From: Helicobacter sp. 16-1353
GTDB taxonomy: Bacteria > Campylobacterota > Campylobacteria > Campylobacterales > Helicobacteraceae
Assembly (NCBI RefSeq): GCF_003288815.1
Contig: NZ_NHYM01000008.1
Coordinates: 36,968-100,967 of the forward strand
Direction of reading: 5' to 3'
DNA length: 64,000 nt
The first letter of the stretch is position 1. The number at the start of each line of letters is the position of its first letter. Under the pieces are notes generated by a model that had not been told where the DNA came from, did no database searches, and saw only the letters and a program-made list of their open reading frames with translations. This document shows positions 35,418 to 44,888 of this stretch, piece after piece. The position numbers and the translations under genes are program-made.

Positions 35418-36080
35418 ATGTCATTAAAAAGAAGTTTAAAAATAATGGCTTTAGCTACCATTTTTGGCTTTATGAGTTTATATGGAGCCGTTGTTGAGGG
35501 AAAAGATTATATTGTATTAGAAAAAGAGATTCCAGATTCTAAAAACACATTAATTAAAGTCTTTAGCTATGACTGCCCATTTTGCTATAAATACGATAAG
35601 AGCGTAACTCCAGCAGTTGTCAAAAAACTCCCAAGCGGAATGGTTTATGAGCCATACCACCTAAAAACAAAGGGGAAATACGGAGCACTCGCAAGTGAAG
35701 TTTTTGCCGTGATGCTAGTAGAAGATAAAAAGGCTGGGGTAAATGATATTTTCAGCGATAACTCAAAATTCAAAAAAGCGAAAATGGCGTATTATCAAGC
35801 CTATCACGACAAAAGAGAGCGATGGGGCGATGGGGCGAATCCAGATGCATTCTTAAAAACTGGTTTAGATGCGGTTGGTATGAGTAAAGCGGACTTTGAG
35901 AAGCTAAAAGAAAGTCAAGATGTGAAAAATCTTTTATCCAAATGGGACGCCTCATATGATGTAGCAAAAGTGCAGGGAGTGCCAGCATTTGTGGTGAATG
36001 GCAAGTATCTAATACTTACAAAATCCATTCGCTCCATTGATGGAATGGTAGAAACTATCAAGGAATTAAGTGTGAAATAA
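35418..36080 (+). CDS. Periplasmic thiol:disulfide oxidoreductase, DsbA/DsbL type
   Basis: A 220-residue exported thioredoxin-fold protein: signal peptide (MALATIFGFMSLYG), active-site C53-P-F-C56 in YDCPFCYKYD, an inserted helical domain, and the cis-proline loop VQGVPAFVV. It forms disulfides in periplasmic proteins and is re-oxidised by a DsbB/DsbI-type membrane partner. Such a partner and an aryl-sulfate sulfotransferase follow, the same trio as assT-dsbL-dsbI in enterobacteria, so the sulfotransferase is a likely client. Confidence 0.85.
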   Translation: MSLKRSLKIMALATIFGFMSLYGAVVEGKDYIVLEKEIPDSKNTLIKVFSYDCPFCYKYDKSVTPAVVKKLPSGMVYEPYHLKTKGKYGALASEVFAVMLVEDKKAGVNDIFSDNSKFKKAKMAYYQAYHDKRERWGDGANPDAFLKTGLDAVGMSKADFEKLKESQDVKNLLSKWDASYDVAKVQGVPAFVVNGKYLILTKSIRSIDGMVETIKELSVK

Positions 36081-36627
36081 ATGCAACTTGGGGCATTTGG
36101 AATAATGGTAAAAGATTCAAACCATAAAATCTAATCTTTTAAATTACTATACGATTTTAAAAGGTGGACTAAGATTCTGTGCTAACGCTTGGAATCTTTA
36201 AGAATCTTTATGGGATTTTTATAGCTTAGAATCTTAGGGATTTTTTGAGCTGAGTTTTTATTGCTTTTTTAGAGCGGTGGGCGATAAAATCGAGGGCGAA
36301 GCCCTCCACCAAATAAAAAAGTAATTAAAAAATATTTTATTGTTTATTTTTAAAGACTTTTGCCTTTAAAAATACATTTAATGTTACCAACCACCGCCTT
36401 TTTTGGTGTAAGGTTACGCCTCGCACACATTTTTTTTATCGCTATGCGATTTTAAAGATAAACTAAGATTCTATGCGAAGCATCAAAAAAGCGTCGGGAA
36501 GGAGGTTAGCAGGAAACTTAGCTATCGCTCGTTTTATACGAAGCTAGGCTTTCCTGCCCTTTTTTAAAAAGGCTTAATACTTATTAAAAAAATAATTTCG
36601 TTTTAAACGAAAACAAAAGGGTCAATT
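36081..36627. repeat. Repeat-rich non-coding spacer (547 bp)
   Basis: No gene supported. It contains the block GCGGTGGGCGATAAAATCG with the palindrome GAGGGC-GAA-GCCCTC (about 36289-36303), also found in variant form at 17284-17330. Further on are CCGCCTTTTTTGGTGTAAGG near 36395 and, at 36509-36535 on the minus strand, the 27-bp dispersed repeat inside an inverted repeat with arms GCAGGAAA and TTTCCTGC. It separates genes that would normally be one operon. Confidence 0.65.
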
Positions 36628-37290
36628 ATGAGCTTTTTCAAACGCATATGGAGGGATTTCAAGGAATCCCCAATTAAGCAAATCGCAAAATGGCAAGATT
36701 GTAGATTCTTGTGGCTTTTAATGACATTTGTGAGCCTAGCCCTAGTAATCGTGGCACATTCGCTATTTCAACACTATGTTTATATGGCACCGTGCGAGCA
36801 GTGCGTCTATATTCGATTTGCATTTTTCGTAATGTTTTTTGGTGGCGTAATCGCTGCAATCAAGCCTAGCAATGTGGTTTTAAAGCTAATCGGCTATGTG
36901 CTTGGATTCTACGGGATTATCAAGGGGCTAATGTTTAGCGTAAAATTAAACGCCATTCACAAAGCAGTCCATAGCGACGACCCGTTCGGCGTGCAAGGCT
37001 GTTCGGCTGAGCCTACATTCCCCTTTGGGTTGCCACTAGATGCGTGGTTCCCAGATTGGTTTAAGCCTACTGGGGACTGCGGATATGACAATCCAATCGT
37101 GCCAGAGGGCGTGGAGTTGAGTTCGTTACAGCAATGGCTGGTGGATTTTTACAGCGAGGGCTGGTATTTGGTGCCGAAATATCACTTTATGAATATGGCT
37201 CAAGCTTGTGGTCTTGCCTATGGCGTGTGCTTAATCGCACTTGGGGCGATGTTTGTTTGCTGGGTTATTACGGCGGTTCGTAAATCTTAG
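36628..37290 (+). CDS. dsbI: DsbB/DsbI-family disulfide bond formation membrane protein
   Basis: A 220-residue inner-membrane protein with four or more hydrophobic helices. The quinone-side cysteine pair is C56-x-x-C59 in [11 protein letters not shown], and the second periplasmic pair is in [10 protein letters not shown] and GDCGYDN. It should oxidise the DsbL-like protein and pass electrons to quinones. At 220 residues it is longer than classical DsbB, like the DsbI branch associated with sulfotransferase genes. AAAGGG ribosome site 7 bp upstream. Confidence 0.85.
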   Translation: MSFFKRIWRDFKESPIKQIAKWQDCRFLWLLMTFVSLALVIVAHSLFQHYVYMAPCEQCVYIRFAFFVMFFGGVIAAIKPSNVVLKLIGYVLGFYGIIKGLMFSVKLNAIHKAVHSDDPFGVQGCSAEPTFPFGLPLDAWFPDWFKPTGDCGYDNPIVPEGVELSSLQQWLVDFYSEGWYLVPKYHFMNMAQACGLAYGVCLIALGAMFVCWVITAVRKS

Positions 37291-38102
37291 ATTTTAAGGC
37301 AAAAGCCTTGAATTTGGCACACTTTGTGTAAAAACGCCGTTTTAAAGTTTTAAGTGGCTTAAATGCAATATTTTAATATTTTGGTAAATTTGGAATCTCC
37401 TAAGATTCTGCGTTCTTTAACATTTCGGTTCAAGGGGAGGGCAATGGTTAAAGCGGTAAATTTGCTAAAGGCAAAGCCTTTATAAAGTCGCTTTTCCAAC
37501 AGAATCTTTACTTTTCGTTTCAAGGCAATTTATTTAGTAAAGGGGGGACAAGGGGGCTTGAATTGCGAAATCGCTCCCCTTATCCCCCCTTTGCTTCGCA
37601 ATCCCCCCAAACCCCCGATGACGCTTCTTTCGGTATCCGTGCTAACGCACGGAAACTTAAGAAGTTAATCTAAAAATCGCTAAAGCGATTTTTCATAAAA
37701 TTCTTAATCCTGTGCGAAGCACGACCCTTGTTCTCGCCCCTTGCGTGTGCAAAAATCGAGAAAAAAAGGGAGCAGAAGTACCTCCCGCTCGATTTTTGCA
37801 AAGCAAGGGAAATGCGAGGCTCTCCCCTTATTTGTAAAAAAAGCGGAGCTTTTTTGGCGTAAGGGGAGCGGGGATGGGTTAAAGCCCTTTTTGCGAGAAA
37901 AAGAACTTAGGAGAAGCGTAAACGAGGAAATGGATTCGCTTAAGAAAATTGTCTTTAAAGAATCCAGATTCCGCCTAAATTAATATTTTTTTAAGATTCC
38001 TGCCTTAAAGCGTGGCGAAATCACCCTAAATCTCAAGTATGTAGATTCGCCTAAAATCTATATACTTGAGCTTTAGCTCAAATTCAACATTAAGGAAGAA
38101 CG
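37291..38102. repeat. Long repeat/hairpin-rich spacer (812 bp)
   Basis: An 80-codon open frame at 37741-37983 is basic, repetitive in composition and probably not a gene. The spacer contains several perfect or near-perfect palindromes: arms 37540-37555 and 37576-37591 (16 bp, one mismatch, G/C-rich), CCGTGC-TAAC-GCACGG at 37637-37652, AAAAATCGC-TAAA-GCGATTTTT at 37672-37693, and GTGC-GAA-GCAC near 37713. The last 60 bp supply the sulfotransferase ribosome site (AAGGAAGAACG). Confidence 0.6.
37540..37591. repeat. Large G/C-rich inverted repeat
   Basis: The left arm AAGGGGGGACAAGGGG and right arm CCCCTTATCCCCCCTT pair with one mismatch around a 20-nt loop. It is strikingly GC-rich for this genome and lies in the spacer between dsbI and the sulfotransferase gene. 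Confidence 0.75.
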
Positions 38103-39932
38103 ATGAGAAGATGTGGCTTTTTTGCAAAAATCGCATTGCTTGGTATGCTATCAAGTGCTTTGTTTGCAATTGGCGGACCTAGTGGTGCAAAGCAGGATTA
38201 TATAATCACTGGGAAAATTGGAGCAGTGGCACTCAATCCATATGGGATAGCCCCACTGACTGCAGTTATCAAAGACGGCGGATATGTGATTGAAAACGCC
38301 AAGGTTACAATAATGCCTAAGGAAAACGGACAGGTTATAAGCTACAGCGTGGCAAATGCCAAGTTGAAATTACACGGCGGAATCCCAGTCTTTGGGCTTT
38401 ATCCAAACTTTGCAAATATGGTAAATGTCGAATACGACAGAATCTATAATGGCAAAAGGGAAACAATCAAAGAAACATACAGAATCCCAACAAGCGGAGT
38501 TTATATCGAAATGGCTGGATATGGCAAAGCTGGGACATTTTTTGATGATATTTCAGTAAATAAGGTCGATAGCGAGTTTGGCGATAGATTATACTTAGTA
38601 AATAATATGGAAAATAAGAGTGCTATAGGCACACAAATCGTGTGGAACAACCCAACTGGCGGTGCTTTAGAGTGGAACTACTATCCAAGTGTATTTATTT
38701 TGGATACAACAGGCGAGGTGCGATGGTATCTCTTGGCTGATAGAATCTACAATCTAAAATCCGCATTTCACGCTGGAGTTATGATGGGATTCAAACAAAA
38801 TGTCGATGGAGCCTTATCTTGGGGATATGGACAGCGATATGTGAAGTATGACATTATGGGGCGCGAGGTTTTCAACAGAGAGCTTCCAGCTGGATATATC
38901 GACTTCTCGCACTCTATGGATAACTCGCCAAATAGCAATTACTTCCTAAGGGTCGCAAATGCCAACTACAAGCGAGGTGATGGGAAAAATGTGCGAACTG
39001 TGCGAGATGTAATCGTAGAAGTGGATAAAGATGGGAATGTGGTCGATGACTGGCGATTGTATGATATTTTAGACCCATATAGAGATGTAAATATCAAGGT
39101 GCTAGACCAAGGTGCAGTGTGCCTAAATATCGACGCTTCACAAGCTGGACATACGCTAAGTGCCGAAGATTTGGCAAAGCTTGATGAAAATGATAAATTC
39201 GGCGACATCGTAGGAAGCGGACCGGGTAGAAACTGGGCGCATGTAAATAGCGTAGACCACGATGCGGTAGATGACTCCATTATCATTAGCTCTCGCCACC
39301 AAAGTGCGATTATTAAGATTGGCAGAGATAAGCAAGTCAAGTGGATACTAGGAAGCCCAGAGGGCTGGAGCGATAAGTATAAAAACAAGCTCCTAACGCC
39401 AGTAGATTCCAAAGGCAATAAAATCAATTGCGATGGCTCAAAATGCCCGGGTTATCTAAATGAAAATGGCGGATTCGACTATACTTGGACGCAACATACG
39501 GCTTTCAAAATAGATTCTATGTCAAAGGGCAATATTATCTATGTATCTGCGTTTGATAATGGCGATAGTAGGGGTATGGAGCAACCAGCACTGCCAACTA
39601 TGAAATACTCTCGTGCGGTGGTCTATAAAATCGACCAAAAGAAAATGACCGTCGAGCAAATCTGGGAATACGGCAAGGAAAAGGGAAGCGATTGGTATAG
39701 CTCGGTTACAAGCCTAACAGAATATCAAGTGGATAAAAACTCGATTTTTGCGTATTATGCGACTGCTGGAATGCAGTTTGACATCGCAACAGGTATGCCA
39801 ACAGGAACTCCAAATCCAGTTATTGCGGAATTTAAATGGGGTGCAAAAGAGCCATCGGTTGAAATTCGTATGAAAAATGCAATGGGCTATCAAGCATATC
39901 CATTTAGCGTAAATAAGGCATTTGGGAAATAG
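38103..39932 (+). CDS. assT: Periplasmic aryl-sulfate sulfotransferase (AssT/AstA)
   Basis: A 609-residue PAPS-independent arylsulfotransferase that moves sulfate between phenolic compounds through a sulfo-histidine. Signal peptide 1-22, a beta-sandwich N-terminal domain and a six-bladed propeller are expected. Candidate catalytic residues are H270 (DFSHSMDN), H380 (NWAHVNSVDHD), R398 (SSRHQS) and the transient nucleophile H465 (WTQHTAF). C443 and C448 in NCDGSKC match the disulfide that DsbL makes in E. coli AssT. With the dsbL- and dsbI-like genes upstream it forms the known functional trio, although long spacers break up the cluster. Confidence 0.92.
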   Translation: MRRCGFFAKIALLGMLSSALFAIGGPSGAKQDYIITGKIGAVALNPYGIAPLTAVIKDGGYVIENAKVTIMPKENGQVISYSVANAKLKLHGGIPVFGLYPNFANMVNVEYDRIYNGKRETIKETYRIPTSGVYIEMAGYGKAGTFFDDISVNKVDSEFGDRLYLVNNMENKSAIGTQIVWNNPTGGALEWNYYPSVFILDTTGEVRWYLLADRIYNLKSAFHAGVMMGFKQNVDGALSWGYGQRYVKYDIMGREVFNRELPAGYIDFSHSMDNSPNSNYFLRVANANYKRGDGKNVRTVRDVIVEVDKDGNVVDDWRLYDILDPYRDVNIKVLDQGAVCLNIDASQAGHTLSAEDLAKLDENDKFGDIVGSGPGRNWAHVNSVDHDAVDDSIIISSRHQSAIIKIGRDKQVKWILGSPEGWSDKYKNKLLTPVDSKGNKINCDGSKCPGYLNENGGFDYTWTQHTAFKIDSMSKGNIIYVSAFDNGDSRGMEQPALPTMKYSRAVVYKIDQKKMTVEQIWEYGKEKGSDWYSSVTSLTEYQVDKNSIFAYYATAGMQFDIATGMPTGTPNPVIAEFKWGAKEPSVEIRMKNAMGYQAYPFSVNKAFGK

Positions 39933-40139
39933 AATAAGCATAAATAATTGCTAGTATATTAGCTTTTAAAAATGGGGGAATCTTAGATTCTCTCATTTTA
40001 TTTTATTTACAGATATAAAAATCTTAATTTTAGCGATTATCCATAAAATCACTTTAGGCAAATATATATTTAAGCCCATTTTTTGTAGAATCACCCTTTT
40101 ATTTTTGAAAATTTACTATAGAATTTATAAGGATAAGGC

Positions 40140-42048
40140 TTGGATAGAATCTTAACATTGAATAGAATCTTAATAAAATCATTGGTTTTAATCGCACTTT
40201 TTCAAAACACTCTATTTGCATATTTAGACCCAGCAAGTGGCTCTCTTTTGCTCTCATCAATTATTGCGATATTCGTGTCAGTCGCCTTTTTCTTTAAAAA
40301 TCTTTTTTATAAAATCATAAATTTTTCTCCAAGATATGCACTTAGCTCTCTTTCATCGATAAATGGGGGGGGGGAATCGCGAAAATTCTAATTCGCAGAT
40401 TTTAAACGCCCTAGAAAATCTCAAAAATCCAGATTCCACAAACCCACAAAATCCAAACTCTCCAAACTCCATTGTATTTTACAGCGAGGGAAATCAGTAT
40501 TACCCCACATTTAAGGGGATTTTAGACTTTTTAGATAGATTTTCTTACCCATATATTTACTACACTTCAAGCCAAAATGACCTAGCATTAAAGCGAGATT
40601 CTGCCAATAAATCCGCCAAATTCGAGTTCATCGGCACGGGGAATAAAGCCTACACAAAGCTAAACTTCCTTAAAGCCGATATGCTTATCCTAACCACACC
40701 TGGGCTAAATGTCCTTCATATCAAACGCACCAAAGGCGTCTCCCACTACTGCCACATCGTGCATTCGCTGACTCCTATGACTTATCGCGTTTTTGGGGTG
40801 GATTATTTTGATAGCGTTTTGGTAACAAATGAGATTCAAAAAAACTTCGTGCGAGATGTGGAAACCGCCCACAATGTAGCAAAAAAATATATCGCTGTAG
40901 TTGGCTCAACTTATTTAGATGAGCTAAATAAAAAATATCGCTCAATCGCTAAAGATTCCATAGATTCCGCAGAATCCGCATTTATTTCGCAAGATTCCGC
41001 CACATTTGCAGAATCTGAAAACCCGGGCGAATCTAAAAACCACGCCAAATCTAAAAACCCCATTGAATCCAAAAATTCCGGCAAATCTAATCAATCTATA
41101 GAATCTAAAAACCACATAGATTCCGCAGATTCTAAAGATTCCACAGATTCCACAAATTTAGCAGAATCTGTAGCCCACGCAAATCCCATAACTCTCCCAG
41201 ATTCCAGCAAGAAAACTATTCTCATCTCGCCTTCGTGGGGCAAGGAAACACTTCTTAGTAAATATGGGCTTAAGCTCTTAATGCCACTTGCAAAAAGTGA
41301 TTTTAACATCATCATTCGCCCACACCCACAGAGCCTAATTAGCCCAATTGAACGCCAAAATATCGAGCATTTAAAAGAGGCTTTGGGAGCCTATAAAAAT
41401 GTCATTTGGGATATTGGGACGCCAAATATCTATGCTTTTTTAAGGGCGGATTTGATGATTTCAGATTTCTCAAGTGTGATTTTTGACTTTCTCTGTCTTG
41501 CTAAAAAGCCCATTTTGACGCTTGATTTTGAGTTTGACCCAGCGGGATATGATGTGGCTGATGTGGAGCATTTTTGGACTTTTGAGGTTTTGGAGCAAAT
41601 CGGCGGGAAAATCAAGGAGAGCGATTTTGAAAATATCAGCGAGATTATCCGCAAAAATCTCAACTCAAAGGCAAAAAGTGAGACTATTAAAAAGGTTAGG
41701 GAATCTCTCTGGCGATACCCAAATATCGCAGGGGAAATGGCTGGAATGGAGATTTTAAAAATTCATCGACAGATATTATTAAATCGCTTAGGGGCGTTTA
41801 AAGGCACTTTTGAAAATCTTAAAAAGCTAGATTCTGTGCTTGAAAATGCCACAGATTCCGCAGAATCTACAAACTTCGCAGAATCTAAAGATTCAGCAGA
41901 TTCCCCATATTTAGCAGATTCCACCTTGCGAGTTTCCATAGATTCCACAGATTCTACAAACTTCACAGATTCCAGCGAATCTATAAGCCCCAAAATTTCC
42001 CCATATTCCGCAGATTCCACACAAATGCAAATAGGAGAATCCAAATGA
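40140..42048 (+). CDS. CDP-glycerol glycerophosphotransferase-type enzyme, phase-variable; frame-shifted (OFF) here
   Basis: The first 75 residues or so (TTG start 40140, site AAGGA) give a signal/membrane segment with YLDPASGSLLL, then reach G10 at 40365-40374 and run out of frame to a stop at 40391. The rest (read from 40363, 561 residues) is a CDP-glycerol:glycerophosphate transferase-like catalytic domain: VSHYCHIVHS, ISPSWGKETLL, IIIRPHPQS, MISDFSSVIFDF. With G9 the frame is whole (1908 bp, 635 residues). Two Asp-Ser/Glu-Ser-rich inserts, at about 190-270 and 495-561 of the second frame, come from AGATTC repeats. The stop overlaps the next start (ATGA). The acceptor polymer is unknown. 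Confidence 0.82.
40365..40374 (+). repeat. G10 tract in the glycerophosphotransferase-type gene
   Basis: Ten G between the membrane segment and the catalytic domain. Lengths of 9 or 12 join the two frames; 10 does not. The flanking frames both continue the expected protein, so the tract works as an ON/OFF switch rather than marking a gene border. Confidence 0.85.
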
Positions 42049-44888
42049 GTGAAATTCTATTTTACATTTTCATTTATCCGCTTTATAGCATTATAAATTC
42101 TTTGCTTATGGGCTTAGGTTGGGCTTTTGGCAGTTATGGCTTGGGCATTATCGCACTTAGTTTAATTATAAATATTTTCCTTTTTAAACTAACGCAAATT
42201 ACCAACCAAAAAGCCGCCAATTTTTACGCACTCAAGGCAAAATGCGACTTAAAAGTAAGGGAATTTAAGCGGATTTTTAAAGGTGCGGAGTTGCAAAGCT
42301 ATATTCGCATATTATACGCGCAACATCACTACCACCCTATTTTTGCTCTAAGTGCCTTAGGTGGGCTTCTCATACAAATTCCATTCTTTTTGGCGATGTG
42401 GTTTTTGGTGGAGGGCGTGAGCTTTGGAAATGCTGCAAATATGAGCGTGGAGGGGGCGGAGTTTCTAAAGGGGGCGAGTTTTCTTTGGATTAGCGATTTA
42501 AGTAAGCCGGATAGCCTTTTTGGGATTCACATCTTGCCAATTTTAATGAGTGTTTTTAGCCTTTTTAATGTGTTTTTAAACTCGCATGATAAGGGAGCTA
42601 GGGCTCAAGGTGGCATTATCACGGTTGTTTTTCTAATTGTGCTTTACAATGCCCCGAGTGCGTTGGTCTTGTATTGGACTACAAATATGGCATTTGGGGT
42701 GCTTTGGCGACTAGTTTCAAAAGTGCCACTTAAGAGTTTATTTATAAAAATTCTAGGTTTTCCATTTGCCATTATTAGGGCGATTTCGCCATTTTTTAAA
42801 CATTTTCCAAAATTATTATTAAAGCCCTTTTTTAAGCCAGATTTAGCCAAGCTTTCCACATACCGCACTTGCGGGATTTTTGCGATATTAAATATATTTT
42901 TTCTTATATTTTTATATTCGCCTTTTAGCCTTTATAGTAGCGATATTAGGCAGTTTGAGGCTTCGCAACTGCCGATAGCCCTAAGCGCTCTATTTGGCTA
43001 TTTCGCTCTTTTTAGTTTGCTTGGGATTTATATTTATAGCTTTTTTTATCGCTCTAATTTTCTCAAAATCGCCCTTTATGCTCTAAATTTCACGCTAATT
43101 CTTGGCATAATCTACACATTTATTTTAGTTGGCGATTATGGGGCGATGGATAGATTTATCTTGCAAAAGCTCCCATTTGTCGACCCAAATTATAGATTTC
43201 AAAAATATTTATTTGCATTATTATCAGCATTTATCGCTGGAATCTTGGGGCTTTTAATGCTTCGTTTAGTAGCAGTTTGGAAGATTCTATTTTGCGTGAT
43301 TTTTATACTAAATGGCATAAATTTATTTAATATCTATAGCGATTCCACATTGCAAGATTCCGCTAAAGTCGCCCAAGATTTTATAGATTCTATAGATTCT
43401 ATAGATTCTAAAATCGCCCAAGATTCTACAAACCCACAAGATTCCCAAGATTCTAGCACTCAAGCAGATTCCAACGCCCCATATACAACAGAGCTTTTAT
43501 CATATTCCAAAACGCAGAAAAATATCGTAGTTTTGGTGCTAGATATGTTTAGCGGCTCCCATATGCCCTATCTTTTGGAGCAATTTGGATTTGGCGAAGC
43601 ATTCGATGGATTTACATTTTTTAGCAACACTCTCTCCCCTACAAACTCCACGATTCACAGCATGTCAACGCTTATTAGTGGCGAGTATTATCACCCGCTA
43701 AATATGAACCAAAGGGGGCAGAATCTCCAAGATGAAATCACAAAAGCCTTTGGCGAAATGGCAAATAATTTTGCGAATAATGGCTATCTTGTGAGCTATT
43801 TTCTAACGTTGCCATTGAGTAATTGGAATAATAACGACATTGCCAAATATGCGAATGAAAGTATTTTTTATGTGGGCGATGCGAATGCATTTAACAGCTA
43901 CTACACGACGAAACTTAATCTAAAAGAAGAAATCGCAAATTTGCGAGAGAAAAATAAGCACGCAAGTATAATCCAGCTTTATAGCTATGGGCTTTTTCGC
44001 TTTTCCCCTGAGCTATATTTCCGCCCTAGAATCTATAATAATGGCTTATGGCTACTTAAAATGGAGAATCTGCAAAATGCCCTAGCCTCCATTGCTTACA
44101 CTTCATCGCTCTACACTTTCACGCATAATGGCAATACAGATTCCACAAAGCCCACTTTTAAATTTCTCCATTCGTTGATGACGCATATGCCTTTTGGAAT
44201 GTATTTTGATAATACTTCAAGCGATGATAAAAATGGCGAAATTGGCGGAAATAAATATGGCAAATGCGTATTTTTCGATGAGCGAACTGCATGGGAAGAT
44301 ACGCCAAAAAATGCCAAGATAGACTTTCCAAGCGAAGTAAGTGCCACATTCTACCGCCAGCACTACGATACGGCAGCTTGTGCCTTAAGCTATGTGGTCG
44401 ATTACATCGAGTGGCTAAAAGAAAATGGAATCTATGATAATACGCAGATTTTTATCCTAAGCGACCACGGCGGAGACGCCCCTATAAGCGTGAAATCCAC
44501 TCGTGCCGATGCACTTTTGCTTTTTAAGGATTTTAACGCTCGTGGGGAAATGAAAGTAGATTCAAAGCTTATGGCAAATTATGATATTGCAAGTATTTTC
44601 TGCGAGAATCTACCAAATGGCTGCAAAAATGTCGCTCCCAATATCCTAAAAAACTACCCTAAAAATCGAAGCCTAATCCACACTATCCCAAAATCGTGGA
44701 TTTTAGAAGAGCATAAAACAAATCAATGGATTTTAAATGGTGCATATAAGATTCAAGGGAATCTCTACAATCCGCAAAGCTGGGAAAAACTCGAGCTTGA
44801 AAATAATATGATTAAAGATAGTGGGCTTGGAGATTCCGCGATTGGAGATTCTGCGATTGTTGGGGACAAAATAAAAAAAGGAGAATAA
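42045..44888 (+). CDS. Fusion of a YidC/Oxa1-like domain and a sulfatase/phosphoglycerol-transferase-like domain
   Basis: A 947-residue membrane protein with an unusual architecture. Residues 1 to about 226 match the YidC/Oxa1 insertase core (LLIQIPFFLAMWFLV in TM2, ALVLYWTTNMAFG near the last helix). About 270-430 hold further helices, and about 432-478 form an Asp-Ser-rich linker written by AGATTC repeats. About 490-900 are a periplasmic alkaline-phosphatase-superfamily domain like LTA synthase and phosphoglycerol transferases: metal D500 in VLVLDMF, nucleophile region TNSTIHSM (533-540), LSDHGGD near 806-812. It is coupled to the preceding transferase (ATGA) and followed directly by the methyltransferase. 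Inferred role: transfer of a phosphoglycerol-type group at the outer face of the inner membrane. Confidence 0.8.
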   Translation: MSEILFYIFIYPLYSIINSLLMGLGWAFGSYGLGIIALSLIINIFLFKLTQITNQKAANFYALKAKCDLKVREFKRIFKGAELQSYIRILYAQHHYHPIFALSALGGLLIQIPFFLAMWFLVEGVSFGNAANMSVEGAEFLKGASFLWISDLSKPDSLFGIHILPILMSVFSLFNVFLNSHDKGARAQGGIITVVFLIVLYNAPSALVLYWTTNMAFGVLWRLVSKVPLKSLFIKILGFPFAIIRAISPFFKHFPKLLLKPFFKPDLAKLSTYRTCGIFAILNIFFLIFLYSPFSLYSSDIRQFEASQLPIALSALFGYFALFSLLGIYIYSFFYRSNFLKIALYALNFTLILGIIYTFILVGDYGAMDRFILQKLPFVDPNYRFQKYLFALLSAFIAGILGLLMLRLVAVWKILFCVIFILNGINLFNIYSDSTLQDSAKVAQDFIDSIDSIDSKIAQDSTNPQDSQDSSTQADSNAPYTTELLSYSKTQKNIVVLVLDMFSGSHMPYLLEQFGFGEAFDGFTFFSNTLSPTNSTIHSMSTLISGEYYHPLNMNQRGQNLQDEITKAFGEMANNFANNGYLVSYFLTLPLSNWNNNDIAKYANESIFYVGDANAFNSYYTTKLNLKEEIANLREKNKHASIIQLYSYGLFRFSPELYFRPRIYNNGLWLLKMENLQNALASIAYTSSLYTFTHNGNTDSTKPTFKFLHSLMTHMPFGMYFDNTSSDDKNGEIGGNKYGKCVFFDERTAWEDTPKNAKIDFPSEVSATFYRQHYDTAACALSYVVDYIEWLKENGIYDNTQIFILSDHGGDAPISVKSTRADALLLFKDFNARGEMKVDSKLMANYDIASIFCENLPNGCKNVAPNILKNYPKNRSLIHTIPKSWILEEHKTNQWILNGAYKIQGNLYNPQSWEKLELENNMIKDSGLGDSAIGDSAIVGDKIKKGE

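Noticed and set aside
37542..37547. G6 run in the dsbI-assT spacer as a switch
   Set aside because: Short and non-coding; it is part of the arm of a large inverted repeat.
37741..37983. 80-codon open frame in the spacer before assT
   Set aside because: It is very basic, composed of spacer-repeat sequence with palindromes, lacks a ribosome site and resembles no family.
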